Part shown: positions 1-10,925 of the stretch, in pieces
How positions within the stretch are numbered: the first letter of the stretch is position 1
Layout of the letters: every line of letters starts with the position of its first letter
NCBI RefSeq assembly: GCF_023053635.1
Contig: NC_086180.1
Coordinates: 90,311,447 to 90,375,446 of the forward strand
DNA length: 64,000 nt
Reading direction: 5' to 3'
Source: Elgaria multicarinata webbii
Lineage: Eukaryota > Chordata > Lepidosauria > Squamata > Anguidae
Translations under genes and position numbers: made by a program
Notes under the pieces: generated by a model
The model's database searches: none
The model's input: the letters and a program-made list of their open reading frames with translations, nothing else
What the model was told of the DNA's origin: nothing

Positions 1-12
1 TTGAAAACATTT

Positions 13-410
13 CGCCCATAGGATTGCATTGCGGGAAAGAATCGGGGATAACTGGGTTGTTTTTGAAGCTATCGTTCTGAAAATTCTTGTGCTCAGAGAG
101 TCGTGGATGGGGGTCATTTTGAGACTACGCTCACCTCTCTGCGTCGTGCGGGTCGCGTGCTAGAATTTTTAAAAAATCGGGTAAACAAACGGACAGCGCG
201 GGTCAAATGGCGGTTTTCGCCCATAGGATTGCATTGAGGAAAAGAATTGGGGATAACTGGGTTGTTTTTGAAGCTATCGTTCTGAAAATTCTTGTGCACA
301 GAGAGTCGTGGATGGGGGTCATTTTGAGACTACTCTCACCTCTCTGCGTGGTGCGGGTTGCGCGCTAGAATTTTTGGAAAAATCGGCGGGAAAAATACCT
401 TTTTCAAAGG
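13..410. repeat. 204-bp tandem duplication inside hAT copy 1
   Basis: The phrase CGCCCATAGGATTGCATTG occurs at 13 and again at 217. The following 190 bases (GGATAACTGGGTTGTTTTTGA, GAGTCGTGGATGGGGGTCAT) repeat in the same order with few differences, giving two copies of a roughly 204-bp unit. The complete copy at 6286-8190 carries a single inverted counterpart at about 7845-8015, so this duplication is specific to copy 1. Confidence 0.85.
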
Positions 411-750
411 GCTGAGGGGCAGAGTCAGCTCCTGGTCATGATGATCCCAAAGTTGGAGGAGGGCATAGGCAAAATGGGTAACTTGGGATTCTGGGAAACT
501 TCTCTTTCTTCATCTGAACGGACTTTTCCCAGTGTTTTTTAACACAGTAGCCCCACCAAATTCACAAACACAACCTGAAATCATATACTAAGCCAAGAAT
601 AAGAGAGCACTGCTACCCACCCTAACTTTGGGGAACAACTGAAAAGATTTGGTGCAAGGGGATGAGCTCCCCTAGGGCATCTCATTGTGGACGTGCCCCC
701 ACTCTCTCCTGTACTGGAAGGCCATCAGAGCCTTCCAAAGAGAGTAAAAC

Positions 751-890
751 GGTGGAGCAATGCCTATCATGAGTCGAAGTGAGCGTTTACTTCTTAGTGG
801 TGGAGCAATGCCTATTATGAGTTGAAGTGAGCGTTTACTTCTCAAGTTCTTCTCAGAGCTCTTGGTGAAGCAATGGCTTTCTTGAGCTGA
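751..890. repeat. 48-bp tandem repeat
   Basis: GGTGGAGCAATGCCTAT begins at 751 and 799, giving a 48-bp period. A degenerate third unit (GGTGAAGCAATGGCTTTC) starts near 863. It lies in the part of the hAT copy that is not shared with the other copies. Confidence 0.75.
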
Positions 891-1199
891 ACTGGCAGCT
901 GCTTCCCTCTCCCCCGGGCACATCCCCCTATTACTGGTAAAAGACAGATATAGCCTTTTTAAAAAAGTTCTTCTTGTTGTTTATTCAGCAACACTGCTGC
1001 TTTTAATTCCACCCCTCCTTTGTTTATTTATTTATTTATTCCATTTTATATGCATTACTGGCTTATCCTTGGCTCACTTCCTTATGCCCCCAGAAATGCC
1101 AGCTGCATGCCTGCCTGCCTTCCCTCCCTCCTCCCCTGCCCACCTCGCAGGGATGTTGTGTGTGTGTGGCTTTGACTCAGGGGAGAAGTCCTTCCTGCG

Positions 1200-1600
1200 C
1201 TCACTTGGAGTTTTGGAAGTTCCAAATTTTGCAGGTTTAAGCCCCGCCAAAAAACAGGGGATGATGGGACTGCCTTGAGTCTCGGCGTGCGGCGTATGTA
1301 TCCCTGGATAAGCTGTCATGGTGGTGAGTTTGAGGTTTTTTTTTAATGTGCAAAATTGACGGAGCTATGGAAAGGGGTGTTGGATTTTCATAAATTCCCC
1401 AAAAATCAGGGGATGATGGGACTGCCTTGAGTCTCGGCGTGCGTATGTATCCCTGGATAAGCTATCATGGTGCTGAGTTTGAGGTTTCTAACATGCAAAT
1501 TGATGGAGCTATCCCAAGGGGTCTGAATGGGGTGCCCAATTTTCAAAATTTCCCCAAAAATCAGGGGATGATGGGATTGCCTTGAAACTTGGCATGCGTG
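1200..1600 (-). repeat. 155-bp tandem repeat array in hAT copy 1
   Basis: CAGGGGATGATGGGA ends its CAGGGG core at 1260, 1412 and 1567, so units are 152-155 bp. Each unit carries the same order of phrases: AGGTTTCTAA, GACGGAGCTAT, TTTTCATAAATTCCCC. The same unit, inverted, forms a four-unit array in copy 2. Confidence 0.85.
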
Positions 1601-2117
1601 TGTATACCCCCATGAGGTGTCGTGGTGCCAAACATGAGGTTTCTAACTTGAACAGAAAAAAAGTTGTATACTTTTTTAGCTTTCAATGCAACCCTATGGG
1701 GGGGAAACGGAGCTCTGATCCGGATCCGGAGCTCCGAGCGGAGCGGAGCGGAAGTGGGCGGAGCGGGGACGGGGCGAAGCAGCCCGCTCCAAAAATCGCG
1801 GATCTGCAAGTGAAGCGGAGCGGGGGGTCCGTGCACACCCCTACCGGATTCCCCTGTGTGTCATCTGGATGCACAGGAGGGAAACCGGGCCTCACACCGC
1901 GCTAACGCCTGGTCTAGCAACGGCCTGTGGGACCTCTGAACTGCAGCAGCAGCAACAACATTCCCAGGCAGCTAATGCTGCTGATTTCCATCCTGCCACT
2001 ACTTTTCTGCAAGGGATGCAGGAGGTCTTGACCCTCTCCTACTCTAGCCTCCTTCAGCCAGGCTGCCAGTTATAACACCTGGGATAACTGCAACATCTTT
2101 AACAATGGGTCTATAGC

Positions 2118-2243
2118 GTTGGATCCAGACTTACTCTTTCTTAGAGTAGACACACTGAAATCAATTGATCAAGTTAGTCATGACTAACTAAAGTCCCATT
2201 AATTTCAATGGGTCTACTCTAAGCATGACTATCTGGATCCAAC
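2118..2243. repeat. Inverted-repeat MITE
   Basis: GTTGGATCCAGAC at 2118 is mirrored by a nearly matching CTGGATCCAAC ending at 2243. The inner parts (AGAGTAGAC versus GTCTACTCT, and TTAGTCATGACTAA at the centre) also pair, so the 126 bases form a near-complete hairpin. No coding capacity. Family not identified. Confidence 0.65.
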
Positions 2244-2469
2244 TTATTGATTGCTACTTTTATTGTTTTAAAATTTATTTATTTCCAATAAGTGATGCGT
2301 GTGCATATTATTTTGGGAAGGCAAGAGCCCTCTGATATTCCAACACTAAACAAATTTTCACAAGGAAAGTTTAAAAAGAAATATACTTTCCTCACAACTA
2401 ATTCAGAAGCAGAGCACGGATTAGTGACTTCCCTTGGGCCATGGTCTATCATTCCAAATGCTCAATGAG

Positions 2470-2789
2470 TAGGGTGACCATATGGAAAGGAGGACAGGGC
2501 TCCTGTATCTTTAACAGTTGCATAGGAAAGGGAATTTCAGCAGGTGTCATTTGTATGCATGCAGCACCTGGTGGAATTCCCTCTTCATCACAACAGTTAA
2601 AGCTGCAGGAGCTGTACTAGGGTGACCAGATACAAAAGAGGGCAGGGCTTCTGCAGCTTTAACTGTTGGGAAGAAGAGGGAATTTCACCAGGTTCTCCAT
2701 ATATACAAATGACACCTGCTGAAATTCCCTTTTCTATGCAACTGTTAAAGATACAGGAGCCCTGTCCTCCTTTCCATAGGGTCACCCTA
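2470..2789. mobile_element. Fold-back hAT MITE made of two opposed units
   Basis: The element starts TAGGGTGACCATATGG and ends CATAGGGTCACCCTA. It is flanked by a perfect 8-bp direct repeat TCAATGAG at 2462-2469 and 2790-2797, the target duplication length of hAT elements. Inside, a second start (TAGGGTGACCAGATAC, about 2619) faces the opposite way, so the insertion consists of two MITE units head-to-tail inverted, pairing through AGGAGGACAGGGCTCCTGTA and its complement. Non-coding. It must have moved as one 320-bp unit. Confidence 0.88.
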
Positions 2790-2797
2790 TCAATGAG

Positions 2798-3480
2798 TGA
2801 AGGGGTGATCGAAAAATATTTGAAATAACCAAATAGATACTTTCTGTTGCAAACATCTGCAAGTTGGGGCCACCCAGACCCTCTCACAATCTCCCAGCAG
2901 TTTTGTGTCGCTGTTAAACACATGGGTGGTGAGACATAATCTTCTGGCACCCCCAAAGGATAGCTCCCATGGATCAGAAAACACTCTCCCAGCAACCCCT
3001 TCTGCAACCTCCCCATCACCTAGGATGTTGACAGGTAGTCTGATAGGTAGTATCTTAGTAGTAACTAAGAGTTCCTGGGAAATCAATGTGGTCACACATT
3101 CCCCATCAATCCACTGGACAAAGCCATTCCAGTCCCAAACCCAGGCTGAAAACTAAGTTGAAATGGTCTAGATAATTGGTTTCATCTACAAGATCTTCTC
3201 CAAGTAAACATTATGGGAAAGATTTCTTGCTTGCTCCCAAATCCAAGCTTTGAACATAGGCCTGAAATAAGATCTTATTCCTTATTTCTCCATTCAGCAT
3301 CTGCTTTCCCTGGCTGGTACTGAAATCATCATGCCATTTTGATACCCCAAGGCATGCTAAACAATAGCTCGACAAATAATGTTGGTTTTAGACAGCCAGG
3401 AGGATCTTTTTCACAGACATCCATTCACTGAGAGGGACCATGGAAAACAGCAGGATTTTCACAGAAAACAAAGGCATGAT
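2798..3480. other. Intergenic, nothing recognised
   Basis: No exon-like frame, clear repeat end or RNA gene is visible. The short frames are in AT-balanced sequence with no family signature. Confidence 0.5.
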
Positions 3481-3849
3481 AAATCATTAAATCATGATAA
3501 AGCCCTACGTGGTTTGGGTCCAGGCTACCTGCGGGATCGCCTTCTCCCATACAGTCTGCCCCGCACACTCAGGTCCTTTGGGGAGAACTTACTTCAGTCA
3601 GCCAAAACTAGGCTGACATCAGTTTCCCAGAGGACCTTTTCTTCTGTCGCCCCTGGATTGTGGAACGGACTGCCGGACGAGATTCATAAAATTAACTCTC
3701 TATGTGATTTTAAGGCAGCTTTGAAGACTAGCCTTTTCCAGCAGGCCCATCCAGACAATGTAAAATCAAGAGTTTTTTAAGATGTGTTGATTCCTGTACT
3801 AATGTTATTCCCCGCCTCAATCCAAAGGGAGAGACGGGTAAGAAATAAA

Positions 3850-3896
<47 letters not shown>

Positions 3897-3897
3897 T
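3481..3897 (+). mobile_element. L2-type LINE 3' end with (ATT)n tail
   Basis: The frame through 3780 carries the familiar C-terminal end of L2 reverse transcriptases: KALRGLGPGYLRDRL, then a PRTLRSFGEN segment, then APGLWNGLPDEIH and FKAALKTSLF. It is followed by a short 3' UTR with a CCGCCTCAATCCAAAGGGAG hairpin-like motif and then an (ATT)n microsatellite from about 3852 to 3897. This is a heavily 5'-truncated insertion. LINE copies of this clade usually end in short AT-rich repeats, as here. Confidence 0.85.
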
Positions 3898-4828
3898 TTG
3901 TTTGTTTTAACAAACAATGGTAAATAATGGTAAATAATGGTAAAATAATTACTTAACTTTTGTGCCACAATAAAAACATTTTGCACCTTTAGAATGTTAA
4001 GTATGTTGTGTAAATCAAGGGGTAAACATGCCAATTAACTCCATTTTAATTCTAGATTGTAACACAATAAAATGTGGACAAGTCAAAGGGGCGGTGGTGA
4101 ATACTTATGCAAGGCACTGTAGACTGAGGACTTACTTCCAGTGCCCAAAGCTAGTGCCATCATATCTTTCCTTCCTTTCGCGGATTAGGCCAGTGGGCTC
4201 AACAAATGGCACAGATGGCATTCCAAATCAACAAAGGGATTTCTGCTTGTACAAAAATTCTCCTATAGCTGACTAATGTTGGCAATAGCCTCAGAGAGAA
4301 TGTACAAAGACAGACACTGTTGTATTTATATATGTCACCTTGGTAGTTCTTTTAATCAAATAAGGAGGTATGTACGTGTTAATAATATAATAAATAAACA
4401 CATTGCTGGAAATGAATGGGAACCACTCGGAATGGTTTTCATCAGTCAAGTGTGGCAAAGGAAAAGTTAAATAATTAAACTCCACCAACTGGAAAATAAA
4501 TATGAAAGAGCCAGTGAATCGGTACACCATTGTGATTCAGTGAGTGAGGTTTAATTCTCCAATTATTATGATTATTCTACCCACAGAGATAAAGAGCAAC
4601 TTTGGGGAGATAATCAGATAGTAGAATACAGTACTCTTTTGAATTCTGCCCAGAACCAGCAATTATCAATAGAAAACAATAGCACTTCATATATTGGAAG
4701 CAGACAACAATAAACCAAGAATGCTTTTAAACCATGGTACTAGGGCTGGCAAGAAATTTGAGGATCAACTAGTCAACTCTTTTTCCTTAGGGAGCAGTCT
4801 GCATACACATTCCTTGTTTAACCTCCCA
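3898..4828. other. Intergenic, nothing recognised
   Basis: AT-rich sequence with no supported gene or repeat boundary. A short TGGTAAATAA triplication at 3919-3945 is the only local pattern. Confidence 0.5.
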
Positions 4829-4968
4829 GGCCATAGCTCGACCTAAGGTTTATCCCTAGATCGTCCAGGGTTCAAACCTGTTCATCTAGGTGACACACAG
4901 GGGATCCAGTGCTCAGGCAGGGGCGAACCCTGGATGATCCCAGGATAAACCTGAGGTCTAGCTGTGGC
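4829..4968. repeat. Palindromic MITE
   Basis: GGCCATAGCTCGACCTAAGG at 4829 is mirrored by CCTGAGGTCTAGCTGTGGCC ending at 4968. The next blocks (TTTATCCC, GTCCAGGGTTC) pair as well, leaving only a small central loop. This is an old inverted-repeat element with no coding capacity. Superfamily unknown because no clear target duplication could be read. Confidence 0.75.
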
Positions 4969-6285
4969 CCCAGTCTTTCCAAACAGTACATAAAGAAATC
5001 GGGACATGTAAATATATCTGCTCTAATTCATCCTTTGGCACCTTTAACTCGTCCATTCCTTGCCTGCCTCTGTTCTCGCCCTGTGTCAAACTATGGATTG
5101 TAAGTTTAGTGGACTTATGCTAGATAAAACATACATTGAAGGTGATGTGAAATCGTCATCCCCGTTCAATAGTTTTCCATTGCTAATTAGTAGAGGACTG
5201 AACGTAAAGTAGTTCGTTCTTTGGCTTTGCTCTTATAAGTGGTATGATTTGATTGCTGGACATTGTTTCTCATGGTGTTATTATGCCAGCTGAGCAACTT
5301 TTGATAAGCTGATTCCTTGCTAATGGCAGACTGATGTTTCCTCAATGGGATCTAATGGCAGGAGATGTTCTCCTGATGGTTTAGGCATCTGTCCAGCCTT
5401 TGGAATAGCATAACTATCGCATATGTAGGCAAGGGGGAAGGGGCAGAGAATCCATCTGGAGCCAGCTTGCACTTTGAAATCAAAAGTGAAATGGACGTTC
5501 TGAAACTGGGGTCCAGCCTTGCTGCTGGTGGAGGCTACCCAAGTTGTTCTCTGGGAATTTGGTGAAGGGTCAGTGGCTTTACTTACTGTGTAAGTCTGTT
5601 TCCAATAGGCTGTGTTTATATATTTGTAAATAAAACAAATATCTCAAAAGCTACAAGTTTTCTCTAATTTAAAGAAAAATAAACTTCATAGTTCACTGTG
5701 GAATGTCTCACTGCTCAGAACAGTGGAGTTAGTGGAATAAATATGATTCTGACAGAATTTGGATTCAGGTGTCAATTCTGATACCTGGAAGAATTTGGTT
5801 TTACTATTTGGACCAGCAAAACATTGACTGGACAACTTGAATGTGTGAACCAGTCCACAGTAAAGGGGGGAAAGAATTTTGGATCGAAAAACTATACTTA
5901 ACACACTAACAGTACAATCATTTGCCTTAAGGCTAAAAGAGTTGATGGATGATATGATAACAGCCCCTTGACAGTCTCATTACCATTGTAAATTCTACAT
6001 CCTAAATGAATTAATCTGTCTAAAGTCATCATTGCATTTACCTTCTACAGCAGCTGCACAGCAACTCTGGATTTTTGTCTTTGTCTGCTCTGTTTGTGTG
6101 TCAATTAAACTAATCAGAAACTCATTGGCTGCCATGGGAGCAGGAAATAAAAGACTCTTGGAGGACTATCCGCTGACATTTAAAATGCCAACAAATTTCT
6201 ATCCAGGGTAGATACATTCAGCAAAGTCAAATAATCCATCTAGACTTGCCTCCAAGCTTTATAAAATGGAGACAAATATATTCAT
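4969..6285. other. Intergenic, nothing recognised
   Basis: No gene, RNA gene or repeat end could be supported on either strand. Confidence 0.5.
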
Positions 6286-8190
6286 TAGGGGTGTGCATGG
6301 ACCCCCTGCTCCGCTTCTCTTCCAGATCCACGATTTGTGGATTGGGCTGCTTCGCTCTGGCCCCGCTCTGCCTATGTCCGCTCCGCTCCACTGCAGATCT
6401 CCGAATCCGGATCGGAGCTCCGTTTCCCCCCCCCATAGGCTTGCATTAAGCTAAAAAAGTATACAACTTTTTTTCTGTTAAAGTTAGAAACCTCAAGTTT
6501 GGCACCATGACACCTCATGGATGTATACACATGGATGCCAAGACTCAAGGCAATCCCATCATCCCCTGATTTTTGGGGAATTTATGAAAATCGGACACCC
6601 CATTCACACCCCTTTCAATAGCTCTGTCAATTTGCACGTTAGAAACCTCAAACCCACCACCATGATAGCTTATCCAGGAATACACATGCACGCCAAGACT
6701 CAAGGCAGTCCCATCATCCCCTGATTTTTGGGGAATTTATGAAAATCGGGCACCCCATTCACACCCCTTTCAATAGCTCAGTCAATTTGCACTTTAGAAA
6801 CCTCAAACTTGGCACCATGATAGCTTATCCAGGGATACACATGCATGCCAAGACTCAAGGCAGTCCCATCATCCCCTGATTTTGGGGGAATTTATGAAAA
6901 TCCAACACCCCATTCACATCCCTTTTGATAGCTCCGTCAATTTGCATGTTAGAAACCTCAAACTCACCACCATGACAGCTTATCCAGGGATACACATGCA
7001 TGCCAAGACTCAAGGCAGTCGCATCATCCCCTGATTTTTGGGGAATTTATGAAAATCGGACACCCCATTTGCAGACATGGGCTGTTCTCCGACGGTTTGA
7101 CAGATAAAAAAAATTGAAGCGGGCACCCTCCCAGATGCCACCCTAATACTAATTATAATATTATGTATAAGAATATAATACTAATAATAATAATAATATG
7201 TATAAGAATATTACTAATACTATATGTAGGGAAATGGGACAAGAAGTGTGTATGCTTTGCCCAAACAGGATTTGAAATGCTCAATCTGTGGCTGTTGCAC
7301 TTCACAAACAGTGCACACAGCACACTCACACAATAACACAGTCACACACACAGTCCAAGTAACAGAGAGAAGAAATAGAGTAATTTTTTTTGTATTTTTT
7401 TGTATTTAAAAGAAAGAAGAAAGATGAAACACAGTCAGGCTTTAAGAGAGGGAAGGGGGGGAACCAACCAAACAAACAAACACTCCAAAATTTAAAAATA
7501 AAGTTTATATTAAATCAAAGTAAGGGAAAAACACAGAGCAAACTAAGCAAAAAGTCAGAAAGAAGCAAACAAACACACACACACACCAAGCTAAATCTAA
7601 TCTATCTCCAAACACAGCAGCAGCACCTAACTAACTCCTCTCCCCACGAATGCAAAACCCACAAGACACTGAGAGCTCAAAGCTCTGAGGGTGCCTCTGC
7701 CTTAGTCCCCCCCTCCAACACTGGGATTGGAGAATGCTTCATGAGGTGATCAATTCTCATCAGGATTGGGAGTTGAATGTGCCTGTCATCGCTTCAAAAA
7801 AAACAAAACCGCCGGTTTACCCGCTGTCCCTGTTTGTTTACCCGACTTTTCCAAAAATTATAGCAAGCGAACCGCAGCACGCAGAGAGCTGAGAGTATGC
7901 TCAAAATGACCCCCATCCATGACTCTCTAAGCACAATAAGTTTCAGAAAGATAGCTTAAAAAACAACACAGTTATCCCCGATTCTTTTCCGCAATGCAAT
8001 CCTATGGGCGAAATTTTTCAAAACTGCGATCGGATCGCTCCACGTAAAGAGAAGTGCTTCGCCAATGGCCGCTTCTCTTTGCCTTGCTTCTACGGGTCCC
8101 TGGTCCGCTTCTACTCTGCCTCTGGGCAAGGCGGAGTAGGCCAATTCGCTTCTGATTCGCCGCTTCTAATCGGAGCAGAGCACATCCCTA
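6286..8190 (+). mobile_element. hAT-like non-autonomous transposon, copy 2 (complete)
   Basis: It begins TAGGGGTGTGCATGGACC and ends GAGCACATCCCTA, an imperfect terminal inverted repeat. Flanks ATATTCAT (6278-6285) and GTATTCAT (8191-8198) match at 7 of 8 bases, the 8-bp target duplication of the hAT superfamily. From the left it holds a CG-rich subterminal block, the 155-bp tandem array, AT-rich and homopurine stretches (7140-7620), a piece shared with copy 3 (TTGGGATTGGAGAATGCTTC-like, about 7710), and a right arm shared with copy 1. No transposase frame is seen, so it would need one supplied in trans. Length 1905 bp. Confidence 0.85.
6480..7075 (+). repeat. 155-bp tandem repeat array, about four units
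   Basis: The core CTGATTTTTGGGGAA begins at 6566, 6721, 6876 (one substitution) and 7031, giving an exact 155-bp period. Every unit repeats TTATGAAAATC, CACCCC, TCAATTTGCA and CTTATCCAGG in order. The array belongs to the hAT-like element and recurs, inverted, in copy 1. Confidence 0.92.
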
Positions 8191-9618
8191 GTATTCATCC
8201 AGTACGGATATATCCCTTTATGCATTTACTGAAAGGGCCAGATCACTTTGAAGTTTGAGAGGTGATGATGAAGGTGACCACTCAGTGTTCAATATGGCTC
8301 CCTTAACTGATAAATTACTGTGTATCCAAATAATCCATAATTAGATGAAATGGAAAGGCTGCAAATCTAATGCAAAATTTATTGATGTGCTTTGACTTTG
8401 TATCTTATCCTATAAGGCTATTAAAAAAATGCTAGAGGTTTATCCTTAATAGTTCTAATTCCCGAAAGATGCTGAAGGTCCATCCTGTGGTCATATCAAC
8501 ATTATGAATATATTACTTCTATACCTGTCTATAACCATCCTGGCTTCCCTCAAAGAATCCTGGAAATTTTAGTGAGAGGTGTGTGTGCAGATTATTTTGT
8601 TACAAGATCCACATTTCTCAGAGATCTGCAGTTTCAAGGATTTCCTAGAAGTGGGAATGGCTATTAAATTTATTTATTGCATTTCTATACCACCCAATAT
8701 CCGAAGCTCTATTCTAGTAAACATGTAAAAGTTTACTAGAAAAATTGCGCTTGGAAAACGTCATTCTACTGGGTGAGTGGTCCCTCTCCTCTTCCGTTCC
8801 TGTTTGTTTTGCTTATTTGTTTGTTTTCCCTTCGCTCCCAGCCTTTTACTTATTACTTAGACAGCTGGACCACTTTTCAGTGTGGTTGCATTTAGGGTTT
8901 GGGGCGTGTGAGCAGCCGCTTGGGCTGCCTCCTTCCCCGGCTCCGCCACTGCCGCCCACCGCTAACACCAGAGGCTTCCGCGGGGCCTGCGCTCAGCTTC
9001 GCCCCACGCAGGTATGGGAGGCCGCGGCCACGCCCCCTCCCCTAGGGCCCGCAGGCCCGCACTTCTCCAGGGGCGCAACTGCTGGTCGCGACTCCTGCCT
9101 GCAGCGGAGGGGGGGTTGCTCGGGCAGGGCCCAGTGGACCAGCAGCAGGAGCACCAGCAGCATCACAGCAAAGAGGGACACAACGCAGTCTGTCCTCCTT
9201 CTCCAGCTGCTGCGTGCACGTGGCTGCCCAGGCCTGCTCTCCTGCCTGGGAGTCCAGCAGCCCAGCCAGCCATTCTCTTCGCCAACTATCCTCAGCCGCA
9301 GGGTGAACGTGGCTTGAGCTCCCCAGGCCTGTCCAGCAACCCAGGGCTCCTAGCCATCACCATCCCTCAGCCACGTCGTCAAGCGGCTTGATTTTGGGGC
9401 CTGCCCGGGCCTGCTCCAGCACAGCCCTTGTTCAATGGGTTTACTTGTTTCCATTCCCCCAATGCATGCTTTTCCTGGGAGTAAGCCCCATTGAGGGGGT
9501 TGGGCTTACTTCCGAGTAGGTGCGCAAAATCCAGCTGGGGTCCTGTGCGCACTACTGACCTTGGAAATGCTGCACGTGGAGGATCTGGGTCTCTCCTGGG
9601 CTACTTATAGAAAATTTC

Positions 9619-10743
9619 GTGGTGGGGAAAAGATTGAGGGAAGCTCGATGTGACTCCTTTCACATATCCTATCTGTATGCTTTTCTCTGTGCCTGCCTTC
9701 TTGCTGCTTGCTTGCTACTGGTCTTGGCCCGGCTAATTCTGGTTAATCCTGTCCTGCGCTTGTTTTACTTCTCTGCCTACTTGTTATCGCTCTCCTCTTT
9801 TCTTCTCTTAATTCCTTTCCCCTCATATCTGTTCCTTATGGCTCATTCCAATTTCATCTCTCCCAACTTAGTTCCTGTTCGGTGTCTCCCCTCTTCTCAG
9901 CTGCCTTTTTCGTGTTCCTTATGGAACTGTCGCTCTGTTGCTTCTAAGACCCCTGTCATTCAGGACTTGTTTGTTTTGAGGTCTCTTCACCTCCTTTCTC
10001 TTACTGAAACCTGGCTTCCTGCCCATGATACCGCCATCTCGGCTGGCCTCTCTCTTGGAGGACTCTCTTTCTCTCACTCGAGTCGCCCAGAGGGTCGGGG
10101 TGGCGGTGTGGGTCTTTTATTATCTAGTTTGTGCCAGTTCCAGCCTCTCTCCATTCCACCATCACATTGTTTCTCCTCCTTTGAGGCACATGTGGTGAGG
10201 CTCTTCGCTCCATTGCGACTGCGGATTGCAGTTTTGTACCGCCCCCCAGGCTCATCCTCAAAATTTCTCTCTGATTTTGATTCGTGGCTGTCCTTTTTCC
10301 TCTCTGATAACTGTCCTACTCTTATCTTGGGTGACTTCAATATCCATGTGGATGACCCTCAAGATGCTGCAGCTCTACGATTTCACTCCTTATCTTCCTC
10401 CTATGATCTTAAGCTTTGGTCTGATGGATCCACACATTCCCTTGGACACTGTCTGGATCTTGTTCTCACTCGGAATTGCTCTGTTTTGGACTTTTCTACT
10501 GCTGACTTTCCTTTGTCAGATCATCATCTAGTTTCTTTCAATATTACTCACAATCCTCCTCCTTCACGTCCCGCTTCTCGCTCTTGTCGTGACTTGCAAT
10601 CTATCAACTACGAGGCTTTTTCCCAGTCTCTAGCCTCCTCTCTTCCTTCTGTCTTTTCAGCTGCCTCCCTGGACTCAGCTGTCTCCTCGTTTAATTCCTC
10701 CTTATCTTCAACTCTTGATAATCTCCATCTACAACTCGGATAG
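9619..10743 (+). pseudogene. L2 ORF, endonuclease part
   Basis: Apurinic/apyrimidinic-type endonuclease that nicks target DNA for target-primed reverse transcription. Visible residues: LWNCRSVASK near the start, the catalytic LTETWL, the GGGVGLLL turn, VLYRPPG, ILGDFNIHVDD, the LDLVLTRN segment and the terminal SDHHLVSF histidine motif. The frame stops at 10741, but the expected linker ([20 protein letters not shown]) continues in another frame immediately after, so a small indel near 10741 separates it from the reverse transcriptase. The leader from 9619 to 9837 is hydrophobic and may be outside the true protein. Confidence 0.88.
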
Positions 10744-10925
10744 TTCGCCCTTCTCAACCCCAACCGTGGCTCACCTCTCTCCTCCGCTACCTTCGCTCTT
10801 GTTCCCGGGCAGCTGAACGCCTTTGGCGTAAGACCAGGGACTGGGCGGACTTTGCCCATTACAAATTTGTACTCTCCTCTTTCTCTTCTGCCATTTCACT
10901 GGCCAAACAGCAGTACTACTCAACG

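Larger units (their letters stand above)
1..1843 (-). mobile_element. hAT-like non-autonomous transposon, copy 1 (truncated by window edge)
   Basis: The right end matches, in reverse, the terminal sequence TAGGGGTGTGCAYGG of the copy at 6286, ending at 1843. Next to it is the same purine/pyrimidine-rich subterminal block of GGAGCGGAGCGG-like repeats, then copies of the 155-bp internal repeat (about 1200-1600). The far end (1-410) matches, inverted, the right end of the 6286 copy, so the whole stretch is one element in opposite orientation whose outer end lies before base 1. The middle (about 420-1055) has no counterpart in the other two copies. No transposase is visible. The hAT assignment comes from the 8-bp target duplications of the two complete copies. 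Confidence 0.75.

Noticed and set aside
6480-7075. Tandem array as a CRISPR
   Set aside because: Units are 155 bp with no spacer variation and belong to a vertebrate transposon.
8745-9317. 190-codon frame in the L2 5' region as an ORF1 protein
   Set aside because: Proline/leucine-rich composition with no coiled coil, RRM or zinc-knuckle pattern; fits a GC-rich 5' UTR.
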